This document shows positions 56,710-64,000 of a stretch of 64,000 nucleotides of DNA, piece after piece. Under the pieces are notes generated by a model. That model searched no databases, had not been told where the DNA came from, and saw only the letters and a list, made by a program, of their open reading frames with translations. This DNA is from Thermanaerovibrio acidaminovorans DSM 6589 (GTDB taxonomy: Bacteria > Synergistota > Synergistia > Synergistales > Synergistaceae), in NCBI RefSeq assembly GCF_000024905.1, contig NC_013522.1:1054001-1118000 (forward strand). Direction: 5' to 3'. Position 1 is the stretch's first letter, and each line of letters starts with the position of its first letter. A program made the position numbers and the translations under genes.

Positions 56710-59358
56710 TCAGTCTATCAACCCCAAGGCCGCGTGGGCCGCCGCCAGCCGGGCAACCGGCACCCGGAAGGGGGAGCAGCTCACGTACTTGAGGCCAAGC
56801 TTGTGACAGAAGGCGATGCTCTTCGGGTTGCCCCCGTGCTCACCGCATATGCCTATCTGGATGTCGGGCCTGGTCTGCCTCCCCTCCCTCACCGCCAGCT
56901 CCATGAGGCGCCCCACACCGGACCTGTCCAGCACATGGAAGGGGTTGTCGGGGAGCACGTGGATCCTCACGTACTCCGCCAGGAACTTGCCCTCCGCATC
57001 GTCCCTGGAGTAGCCGAAGGTGGTCTGGGTGAGGTCGTTGGTTCCAAAGCTGAAGAACTCCGCATCCTCCGCCAGCTCCCCCGCCACCAGGGCGGCCCGG
57101 GGGACCTCTATCATGGTGCCCACCATGTAGGGGATCTCACCGCCAAGCCGGGCCTCGAACTCCTTGGCCTTGGAGTCCACCATCTCCCTAAGGCGACGCA
57201 TCTCCTCCTTGGTGCCCACCAGGGGCATCATGATGTCCGGGTAGACCTGGACCCCCTGGCTCATGAGCTCCACCGTCGCCTCGAAGATGGCCTCCACCTG
57301 CATCTCGTATATCTCCGGGTAGATGATCCCCAGCCGACAACCCCGGAAACCCAACATGGGGTTCGCCTCCTTGAGGCTCTCAGCCCTCTGTATCAGGACC
57401 CTTATCTTCCGGGCCTCGGGACCGTCCCCCTTCCCCTCCGCCTCCAGGGCCTCGAGGCGCTCCCTCATCTCCGGCACCTTGGGCAGGAACTCGTGAAGCG
57501 GCGGGTCCAGGAGCCTCACCGTCACCGGCAGTCCCTCCATGGCCCTGAATATCCCTACGAAGTCCTCCTTCTGCATCACCTTCAGCTTCGACAGGGCCTC
57601 GATCCGCTCCTCCTTGGTGACCGATGCCACCATCTCCTGCATCACCGGCAGCCTGTCCGCCTGCATGAACATGTGCTCCGTCCTGCAGAGCCCTATGCCC
57701 CGGGCGCCGAAGCTCCGGGCCCGCTGGGCGTCCTCCGGGGTGTCCCCGTTAGCCCAGACCTCCAGCCTGGAGAGCCCGTCCGCATAATCCAGCAACTCCC
57801 GGAAGTCGTCGCTGAAGCTGGGCTGCACCAGGGGCAACGCCCCAAGCGCCACCAGGCCCCGGGAGCCGTCTATGGTTATGACCTCGTACTTCCTTATCTC
57901 CCTCTGGCCCACCCGCATCACACCTCGGGCCAGGTCGATGTCCAGGGCCTCACAACCGGAGACGCAGGGCTTCCCCAACCCCCGGGCCACCACCGCCGCG
58001 TGGCTGGTCATCCCCCCGTGGCTGGTAAGTATGCCCCGGGCGGCGAAGAGACCGTGAATGTCGTCCGGGGTGGTCTCGGGACGGACCAGGATAACGTCCT
58101 CTCCCCCCTTGCCCATCCTCTCCGCCTCGTCGGCATCGAACACCACCTTGCCCACCGCTGCCCCCGGCGAGGCGGGAAGCCCCTTGGCCAGCACGTCAAA
58201 CTTGAGGGTCGGGTCCAGCTGGGGATGAAGCAACTGCTCCACCTGGTCCGGGGTGACCCGGCGGACCGCCTCCTCGGGGGTTATGAGCCCCTCCCGGACC
58301 ATCTCCACCGCCACCCTGACCGCCGCCTTGGCGGTCCTCTTGCCGTTCCTGGTCTGGAGGAGATACAGGCGCCCCCTCTCCACGGTGAACTCTATGTCCT
58401 GCATGTCCCTATAGTGCCTCTCCAGGAGCTCCGTGAGCTTCACCAGCTCCTCGTAGACCTCTGGCATGGTGGACTTGAGCTCCGATATGGGGCGGGGGGT
58501 CCTTATGCCCGCCACCACATCCTCCCCCTGGGCGTTGACCAGGAACTCCCCGTAGAGACGCCTCTCGCCGGTGGAGGGGTCCCGGGTGAAGCAGACTCCG
58601 GTGCCGCAGTCGTCCCCCAGGTTGCCGTAGACCATGGAGACCACGCAGACCGCGGTGCCCAGGTCATCGGGGATCTGGTGGATGCTTCGGTAGGTCACCG
58701 CCCGAGGAGTGTTCCAGCTCTTGAACACCGCCTCCACCGCCAGGCGAAGCTGCTCCCAGGGATCGGTGGGGAACTTTATCCCCTTGGAGTCCAGTAGCCT
58801 GAGGTAGCTTTCAACCAGCTTCCTGAGGGACTGGTGGGTCAGCTCGTGGTCGTAGGAACACCCCTGCCCCCCCTTGACCCGGGAGAGGAGGAACTCGAAC
58901 TCCCCTATATCAACCCCTAGCACCACGTCGGAGAACATCTGGATGAACCGCCGATAGCTGTCCCAGGCGAACCGCTGATCCCCCGACGCGGCAGCCAACG
59001 CGTCCACCGTGGCCTCGTTGAGCCCCAGATTGAGGATGGTGTCCATCATGCCCGGCATGGACACGGGCGCACCGGACCGGACGGACACCAGGAGTGGATT
59101 CTCGGCGCCCCCGAAGGCCTTCCCGGTCCTCTCCTCCAGCTTGGACACCGCATCCCTAACCTGGGGCCATATGGAATCCATCAACCCCTCCGGATCGGAC
59201 CAGTAGGCCTTGCAAGCCTCGGTGGTGATGATGAACCCCGGAGGCACCGGGAGCCCTATGTTCCACATCTGGGCCAGGTTGGCCCCCTTGCCCCCTAGAA
59301 GGCCCTTCATATCCGCCCTGCCCTCTTCGTACTGGTAGACCCACTTCCTATCCGTCAT
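56710..59358 (-). CDS. ppdK: Pyruvate, phosphate dikinase
   Basis: Interconverts pyruvate, ATP and Pi with PEP, AMP and PPi; used for gluconeogenesis or PPi-linked glycolysis in anaerobes. The N-terminal ATP-grasp domain starts with LLGGKGANLAQM, the phosphohistidine domain has GGMTSHAAVVARGLGKP (catalytic His near 457, preceded by the regulatory Thr), and the PEP/pyruvate domain ends with CGEHGGNP and SCSPFRVPVARL. 882 aa is standard. ATG with GGAGG eight bases upstream. Confidence 0.97.
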   Translation of the reverse strand: MTDRKWVYQYEEGRADMKGLLGGKGANLAQMWNIGLPVPPGFIITTEACKAYWSDPEGLMDSIWPQVRDAVSKLEERTGKAFGGAENPLLVSVRSGAPVSMPGMMDTILNLGLNEATVDALAAASGDQRFAWDSYRRFIQMFSDVVLGVDIGEFEFLLSRVKGGQGCSYDHELTHQSLRKLVESYLRLLDSKGIKFPTDPWEQLRLAVEAVFKSWNTPRAVTYRSIHQIPDDLGTAVCVVSMVYGNLGDDCGTGVCFTRDPSTGERRLYGEFLVNAQGEDVVAGIRTPRPISELKSTMPEVYEELVKLTELLERHYRDMQDIEFTVERGRLYLLQTRNGKRTAKAAVRVAVEMVREGLITPEEAVRRVTPDQVEQLLHPQLDPTLKFDVLAKGLPASPGAAVGKVVFDADEAERMGKGGEDVILVRPETTPDDIHGLFAARGILTSHGGMTSHAAVVARGLGKPCVSGCEALDIDLARGVMRVGQREIRKYEVITIDGSRGLVALGALPLVQPSFSDDFRELLDYADGLSRLEVWANGDTPEDAQRARSFGARGIGLCRTEHMFMQADRLPVMQEMVASVTKEERIEALSKLKVMQKEDFVGIFRAMEGLPVTVRLLDPPLHEFLPKVPEMRERLEALEAEGKGDGPEARKIRVLIQRAESLKEANPMLGFRGCRLGIIYPEIYEMQVEAIFEATVELMSQGVQVYPDIMMPLVGTKEEMRRLREMVDSKAKEFEARLGGEIPYMVGTMIEVPRAALVAGELAEDAEFFSFGTNDLTQTTFGYSRDDAEGKFLAEYVRIHVLPDNPFHVLDRSGVGRLMELAVREGRQTRPDIQIGICGEHGGNPKSIAFCHKLGLKYVSCSPFRVPVARLAAAHAALGLID

Positions 59359-59411
59359 CGCAACGACCTCCCCAGCTTATCTATTCTTCTCTCAAACAGC
59401 AGGAGAAAAGC

Positions 59412-60221
59412 CTACTTGCCAACGTAATCCAGGATCTCCTGGGCGGTCTCCTCTATGGCCCGGTTGGTCACGTCGAAGATTCGACACCCCACCCTCCGCA
59501 TTATGGACTTGGCGAAGTTAAGCTCCTCCTCCACCCTCTCCCACTGGGCGTAGGATGACACGTCCGCGTCCAACCCGAGGACCTTCAACCTCTCCCGCCT
59601 TATCTGGATCAGCTTCTCGGGGGCTATTATCAGCCCCACCACCCTCTCGGATGGCACCTTGAACAGCTCCTCCGGGGGATCCGCCTCGGGCACCAGGGGC
59701 ACGTTGGCGGTGGCGATCCCCTTGTGGGCCAGGTACATGGAAAGCGGCGTCTTGCTGGTCCTGGATACCCCTATAACCACCAGCTCCGCCTCCCCAAGCA
59801 TCTCCGGGGACTTGCCGTCGTCGCACCTTATGGCGAACTCTATGGCCTTCACCCGGCGGAAGTACTCCTCGTCCATGCGCCTCAAGAGCCCCGGGGTCTC
59901 CAGGGGCTTCCGGTTGAGCCGGCGGCCCAGGATGTCCAGGATGGGGCCAAGGATGTCCACCACCTCGTTCCCCTGCTCCAGGGCCCTCTGTACGAACCAG
60001 TGCCTCAGACCGTGGTCCACCAGGGTGCAGACCAGGACCGCGTTCCTCTCCGCCGCGGCCCTCAGGACCTCCATCCCCTTCTCCTGGTCGCTCACGTAAC
60101 GGAACCGCACCAGGCTCACCGCGTCGGGGCCAAACTGGCTCACCGCCGCCCGGGCCACGTGCTCCGCGGTCTCACCGGTGAAGTCCGAAACCACGTAGAG
60201 CTCAACCGAGTCTTGGCTCAT
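59412..60221 (-). CDS. Pyruvate phosphate dikinase regulatory protein (PDRP)
   Basis: Bifunctional ADP-dependent kinase and Pi-dependent pyrophosphorylase that switches PPDK off and on at the Thr near its catalytic His. The family (DUF299) shows DFTGETAEHVARA at the start (about 13-25) and the P-loop GVSRTSKTPLSMYLA (about 152-166). 269 aa is normal. Some relatives act on PEP synthase instead, but ppdK directly downstream argues for PPDK. ATG overlaps the glyS stop as ATGA. Confidence 0.93.
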   Translation of the reverse strand: MSQDSVELYVVSDFTGETAEHVARAAVSQFGPDAVSLVRFRYVSDQEKGMEVLRAAAERNAVLVCTLVDHGLRHWFVQRALEQGNEVVDILGPILDILGRRLNRKPLETPGLLRRMDEEYFRRVKAIEFAIRCDDGKSPEMLGEAELVVIGVSRTSKTPLSMYLAHKGIATANVPLVPEADPPEELFKVPSERVVGLIIAPEKLIQIRRERLKVLGLDADVSSYAQWERVEEELNFAKSIMRRVGCRIFDVTNRAIEETAQEILDYVGK

Positions 60222-62293
60222 CCCTTAACCTCCCCCTTGAGGTTGCTGAAGTCCCCGATCAGGTCGAAGAGTCCCTGGGCCTCCTTTAGGATGCCAAGCC
60301 TCCTGGCCCTCACCTCCGGGTCCTGATCCATCACCATGACCCCATCGAAGAAGGCCCGCACGGGGCCCTCGAGCCGGTGTAGGAGCCGGGCCACCTGATG
60401 CCAGTCGAACTCCCCCAACGCCTCGTCCAGACAGGGGCGAACCGCCCGAAGCTCGTTCAGCAGCTCCAGCTCCACCCCCTCCGCCCCGTCCATCTCCGAG
60501 GCTATCCTCTCGTCCTTGGCCTTGAGGAGGATGTTCCTGACCCTTATGGCGGCGGTCACCAGGCTCCCGAACCAATCCTCCCCCTTGAGTCCCTCCAGCA
60601 CCTCCAGGAGCTTCAGCGCCTGAAGGGGCCTGGACCATATGCAGTCCACCCCAAGGCTAACCAGCCCATGGCTGAAACCCCTCTCCCGGAGCTGCACCAA
60701 AAGCCGCTGCCGGAAGAACTCCATGGCCTTCTCAACCACGGGCCGATCCGCCCCCAGCACCTCCGCCACCTTCAGGAACAGCTGATCCACCGCCACGTCA
60801 AGATCGAGCCCCCACAGGATCTCGTTTATGCATCGGGCGGCCCGCCTGAGGCCGTGGGGGTCCTGGGATGAGGTGGGCTCCAGCCCCACGTGGTGGATGG
60901 CCACTATGGTGTAGGCCCTCTCCGCCACCCCCAGCACCGCCCCTATGGGCTGACTGGGCAGGCTATCCCCCGCGAACCGGGGCAAGTACTGCTCGTAAAG
61001 CGCCAGCGCCACCTCCGGCGCCTCGCCGCTACAACGGGCGTACTCCCTACCCATCACCCCCTGCAGTTCCGGGAACTCGTAGACCATGCTGGTTACCAAG
61101 TCCGCCTTGGAGAGCAGCGCCGCCCGATCCAGCAGGTTGAGCTTGTCCACCATGCCCAGCTGCTCACCCAGCCACAGGGCCACGGATCTGACGCTCTGGA
61201 CCTTGTCGTAGACGGACCCCAGCTTCTCCTGATAGACCACGTTCTTCAAGGCCTCCACCCGGCTGGCCAACCCCTTCTTACGGTCTTCATCCCAGAAGAA
61301 GGACGCGTCGGAGAGACGGGCCCGCAGGACCCTCTCGTTACCCTCCCTCACGTTCTGCATCAGGGTGGCCTGGTTGTTGCTGACCCCCACAAAGCAGGGG
61401 GCCAGGTTGCCCTTGGAGTCCCTAACCGGGAAGTAGCGCTGGTGCTTCTTCATGGTGGTGCAGAGCACCTCCTGGGGCATCTCCAGGAAGGAGGCGTCGA
61501 AGGTGCCAAAGAAGGGGACCGGGTACTCCACCAGGTTGCAGTTCTCCTCCACCAGATCCGGGTCCAGCTCCACCTTTCCCCCCATCTCATTCTCCAGGGA
61601 GGCTATGGCGGAAAGCATCTTCTCCCGCCGCTTGCCCGGATGGGCTATGACGAACTCCCCGTAGAGGGCGTCCAGGTACTCCCCGGCGGAGCGGATCTCC
61701 ACCGCCCTCTTGCCAAGGAAACGGTGTCCCCGGCTCACCCTGCCGCTGGTCACGTTGCCCACCGTGACGGGGATCACCTGGTCCCCCCAGAGGGCCACGA
61801 GCCACCGGATGGGGCGGGCGAATCGGACCGACGGGTCGCTCCAGTACATGTTCTTTGGGAACACCAGCCGATGAAGGATCCGGCTCAATATGTCCGGCAG
61901 GAGGGAGGAGGTCTCCTGCCCCTCCCGGCGGACCACCGCGAAGGCGTAGGGCACCCCCTTCACGTCCCTCATCTCCAGGGCGTCCACCTCCACGCCCCGG
62001 CTCTTGGCGAAGCCCACCGCCACCTTGGTGGGGTGACCGTTGGGATCGAAGGCCTGGCTCCACATGGGCCCCCGGATCTCCTCCTCCACGTCGTCCTGCC
62101 TCTCCGCCAGGTCCCTAACGTAGAGCGCCAGCCTCCTAGGGGTCCCATAGGACTCTATGGCCCCGTAGCGAAGGCTGGCCGCCTCCAGCTCCTCCTTAGC
62201 CAGCCGCTTGACCTCCTCAAGCCCGAAGGCCAGGAAGGAGGCCGGTATCTCCTCGGTGCCTATCTCGAAGAGAAGGTCCCTGAAGCTCCCCAT
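60218..62293 (-). CDS. glyS: Glycyl-tRNA synthetase beta subunit
   Basis: Partner of GlyQ in the bacterial alpha2beta2 enzyme; binds and edits tRNA-Gly. The N-terminus LLFEIGTEEIPASFL (about 7-21) is diagnostic; HD-like and DALR anticodon-binding regions lie in the C-terminal half (VRNILLKA near 590). 691 aa is typical. The ATG at 62293 is two bases after the glyQ stop; the Shine-Dalgarno is weak (GCGAG), so coupling is likely. The open extension upstream overlaps glyQ and is not coding. Confidence 0.96.
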   Translation of the reverse strand: MGSFRDLLFEIGTEEIPASFLAFGLEEVKRLAKEELEAASLRYGAIESYGTPRRLALYVRDLAERQDDVEEEIRGPMWSQAFDPNGHPTKVAVGFAKSRGVEVDALEMRDVKGVPYAFAVVRREGQETSSLLPDILSRILHRLVFPKNMYWSDPSVRFARPIRWLVALWGDQVIPVTVGNVTSGRVSRGHRFLGKRAVEIRSAGEYLDALYGEFVIAHPGKRREKMLSAIASLENEMGGKVELDPDLVEENCNLVEYPVPFFGTFDASFLEMPQEVLCTTMKKHQRYFPVRDSKGNLAPCFVGVSNNQATLMQNVREGNERVLRARLSDASFFWDEDRKKGLASRVEALKNVVYQEKLGSVYDKVQSVRSVALWLGEQLGMVDKLNLLDRAALLSKADLVTSMVYEFPELQGVMGREYARCSGEAPEVALALYEQYLPRFAGDSLPSQPIGAVLGVAERAYTIVAIHHVGLEPTSSQDPHGLRRAARCINEILWGLDLDVAVDQLFLKVAEVLGADRPVVEKAMEFFRQRLLVQLRERGFSHGLVSLGVDCIWSRPLQALKLLEVLEGLKGEDWFGSLVTAAIRVRNILLKAKDERIASEMDGAEGVELELLNELRAVRPCLDEALGEFDWHQVARLLHRLEGPVRAFFDGVMVMDQDPEVRARRLGILKEAQGLFDLIGDFSNLKGEVKG

Positions 62294-62295
62294 GA

Positions 62296-63201
62296 CTACT
62301 CGCCCCCCCCGAAAGATCCATTGCGATCCGCGAACTTGCCCATGAGCGGGTAACCCATGGTCCGCCTCTGCTCCGCGTAGGCCCTGCAGCAGGCCCCCGC
62401 CAACGCCCGGACTCGAGCTATGTAGCCGGTCCGCTCGGTGACGCTTATGGCGCTCCTGGCGTCCAGCAGGTTGAAGGTGTGAGAACACTTGAGCACGTAA
62501 TCGTAGGCGGGGAGCACCAGCCCGCTCTCCAGGACCCGCTTGGCCTCCCGCTCGTACAGGGAGAAGAGCTCGAAGAGCATCTTTGGATCCGACACGTCGA
62601 AGTTGTAGGTGGAGTGCTCCACCTCCCCCTGATGGTGGATGTCCCCGTACCGCACGTCACCAACCCACTTTAGGTCGTAGACGTTGTCCACCTTCTGGAC
62701 GAACATGGCGATCCGCTCCAGGCCATAGGTTATCTCCGCCGGCACGGACTCCATGTCTATCCCCCCCACCTGCTGGAAGTAGGTGAACTGGGTTACCTCC
62801 ATGCCATCAAGCCACACCTCCCACCCCAGGCCCCAGGCCCCTATGGTGGGAGACTCCCAGTCGTCCTCCACGAACCTTATGTCGTGATCCGCCGGGTCGA
62901 TGCCCAGGGCCTTGAGGCTCTCCAGGTATATCTCCTGGATGTCCTCCGGGGCGGGCTGGACTATCACCTGATACTGGTAGTAGTGCTGCAGCCGATTGGG
63001 GTTCTCCCCGTAGCGGCCGTCGGTGGGGCGTCTGGAGGGCTCCACATAGGCCACCCGCCAGGGCTCGGGCCCCAGCACCCTGAGGGTGGTGGCGGGGTTC
63101 ATAGTTCCGGCCCCCACCTCTATGTCGTAGGGCTGCTGTATGACGCAGCCTTGGTCTGCCCAGAAACGCTCAAGCCTCATCACTATCTCTTGAAAGTTCA
63201 A
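62296..63201 (-). CDS. glyQ: Glycyl-tRNA synthetase alpha subunit
   Basis: Catalytic subunit, class [21 protein letters not shown] (about 3-21), [33 protein letters not shown] and the FVEDDWESP motif (about 110) are all present. 301 aa is normal. TTG start with GGAGG upstream; overlaps the recO end by 32 bases. The pair with glyS is the standard arrangement. Confidence 0.97.
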   Translation of the reverse strand: MNFQEIVMRLERFWADQGCVIQQPYDIEVGAGTMNPATTLRVLGPEPWRVAYVEPSRRPTDGRYGENPNRLQHYYQYQVIVQPAPEDIQEIYLESLKALGIDPADHDIRFVEDDWESPTIGAWGLGWEVWLDGMEVTQFTYFQQVGGIDMESVPAEITYGLERIAMFVQKVDNVYDLKWVGDVRYGDIHHQGEVEHSTYNFDVSDPKMLFELFSLYEREAKRVLESGLVLPAYDYVLKCSHTFNLLDARSAISVTERTGYIARVRALAGACCRAYAEQRRTMGYPLMGKFADRNGSFGGGE

Positions 63202-63952
63202 GGGTCTCCCTCCCGGTTAGCAAAATGTTAGCCCTGACAAGGCCCCTCATCCAGAGGATTATAACCTCCCACCGGGCCCTCAAGGCCCTGGCGTCCCCAT
63301 CAGGAAATCTGGACCGGCACCACTCAAGGAACCTCCGATGGGGAAGATACACAGCGGAACCCAGGTCCCGAAGCTGCTCCAAAGACACCTCCCGATGGGG
63401 GCAACAACAGACCGGTCCCTGGTCCGACAACCTCGTCGGTCCCCCAACTGGGGAGGAGCACTCGCAACAGCGGGACAGGTCCGGCAATACCCCCTCGGAG
63501 GCCAACCAGCGCCCCAGGAACCTGGCCTCCGCCGGCCCCGACGGGGCCAACTCCTTCAGGGTGCAAAAGAAACCCCACAGCAGAGTAAGCAGGTCATCCT
63601 GAGGGAGGAAGCACGGCAGATGCCCCACCAGCTCCAGCACGTCCACCGCCCCACGAATGGAGAGGGGCAAATGCCTAAGGGACACGTAGCTGTCCACCAG
63701 GGACACCTCCCGGAGCGCAACCGACCGACCGGAGCAGTGGAAGCGAAACTCTCCCCAGGACATGACCTCCGTGGCGGCCCCCAGGGTGGACCGGCTCCCC
63801 AACGGAACGGTGCCCCAGATGAGCCCGTGCCCCCTAAGGAGGAAGAGGACCCGCCTGGACCTCTCCCTCTCCTCCCGACGGACCACCACCCCGTGAGCCA
63901 GCAGGTCCCCCCGGGGAAGGTGCCGATGAAGGTGAAGCGGCAGGGACCTCAA
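63170..63952 (-). CDS. recO: DNA repair protein RecO-like
   Basis: Helps RecR load RecA at gaps. Called mostly from position (era-recO-glyQ is a common order) plus an OB-like N-terminal part (about 20-85) and a zinc-knuckle region CCECSSP ... CCCPHR (about 163-188) as in many RecO proteins. The sequence is divergent, and at 260 aa the length fits. The TTG at 63952 has no good ribosome site; the real start could lie some 20 codons downstream near the GTGGTGGTC at about 63889. Confidence 0.75.
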   Translation of the reverse strand: MRSLPLHLHRHLPRGDLLAHGVVVRREERERSRRVLFLLRGHGLIWGTVPLGSRSTLGAATEVMSWGEFRFHCSGRSVALREVSLVDSYVSLRHLPLSIRGAVDVLELVGHLPCFLPQDDLLTLLWGFFCTLKELAPSGPAEARFLGRWLASEGVLPDLSRCCECSSPVGGPTRLSDQGPVCCCPHREVSLEQLRDLGSAVYLPHRRFLEWCRSRFPDGDARALRARWEVIILWMRGLVRANILLTGRETLELSRDSDEA

Positions 63953-63955
63953 GGC

Positions 63956-64000
63956 TCAGGAACCGTACCCCATGTGCCTCAACATGGAGGGGTTCTTCCT
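63956..64000 (-). CDS. era: GTPase Era, C-terminal 14 codons only
   Basis: The frame entering from the right edge reads RKNPSMLRHMGYGS and then TGA. This matches the end of the Era KH domain (W-R-K-N-x-x-x-L-R-x-x-G-Y) and the usual era-recO order. Too little is present to say more. Confidence 0.75.
   Translation of the reverse strand, partial: RKNPSMLRHMGYGS

Noticed and set aside
56734-58797. A 687-codon open frame on the plus strand opposite ppdK
   Set aside because: It is the mirror of a certain gene in GC-rich DNA: low complexity, rich in His, Pro, Leu and Gly, no ribosome site, no domain. Similar long frames opposite alaS (23519-25537), pilY1 (38889-40652), glyS (60890-62353) and mutS (19936-21429) were rejected for the same reason.

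Overview
The window is a GC-rich (roughly 60-65% by eye) stretch of bacterial chromosome. It is densely packed housekeeping DNA with almost everything on the minus strand; only cysS and a class A penicillin-binding protein gene read on the plus strand. The gene content combines Firmicutes-style neighbourhoods (tmk-yaaR-holB-psp1-ftsY; efp-asp23-nusB-xseA; era-recO-glyQ-glyS-PPDK regulator-ppdK) with a complete type IV pilus operon including an outer-membrane secretin. The cell therefore has two membranes. Together with the selenocysteine tRNA and a MTA/SAH salvage cluster, this points to an anaerobic member of the Synergistota, perhaps near Thermanaerovibrio. That assignment is inference from gene content and style; the 16S gene in the window would settle it.

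Layout. 1-2601: uvrC (cut by the left edge) diverges from cysS. 2628-9600: a minus-strand run tmk, yaaR, holB-like, psp1, ftsY, an unknown gene, purB, glpX. 9635-9815: tRNA-Sec with its own promoter and terminator. 9793-25531: a long overlapping series alaS, ruvX, mutS, mutL, miaA, ispH, rpsA, def, fmt, nudix, xerD, punA, pdp covering translation, mismatch repair, tRNA modification, isoprenoid synthesis and nucleoside salvage. 25565-32958: efp, a zinc-ribbon protein, asp23, a membrane protein, nusB, xseA, then mtnA, ahcY and an MTA/SAH deaminase. 32989-47323: the type IV pilus operon in the order pilB, T, C, A, V, W, X, Y1, M, N, O, P, Q. 47449-52521: one rRNA operon, 16S-Ile-Ala-23S-5S, with a good promoter, processing stems and a terminator. 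52556-54898: pbp1A. 54909-64000: era (last 14 codons), recO, glyQ, glyS, PPDK regulatory protein, ppdK, a HAD phosphatase, dgt.

The pilus genes supply motors (PilB, PilT), platform (PilC), major and minor pilins, tip adhesin (PilY1), alignment complex (PilMNOP) and secretin (PilQ); no prepilin peptidase is present here. MtaD, MtnA and AhcY form a coherent route for recycling S-adenosylmethionine by-products, with PunA as a possible partner.

Genome style: many genes start with TTG behind a strong Shine-Dalgarno sequence, and start/stop overlaps of 1-4 bases (ATGA, GTGA, TTGA) are the rule. I chose starts by Shine-Dalgarno spacing, so several proteins are shorter than the longest open frame. 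I saw no prophage, insertion sequence, CRISPR array or defence island. I did not find a convincing wholly new system; the most interesting items are sequence departures within known families and a few unassigned genes.
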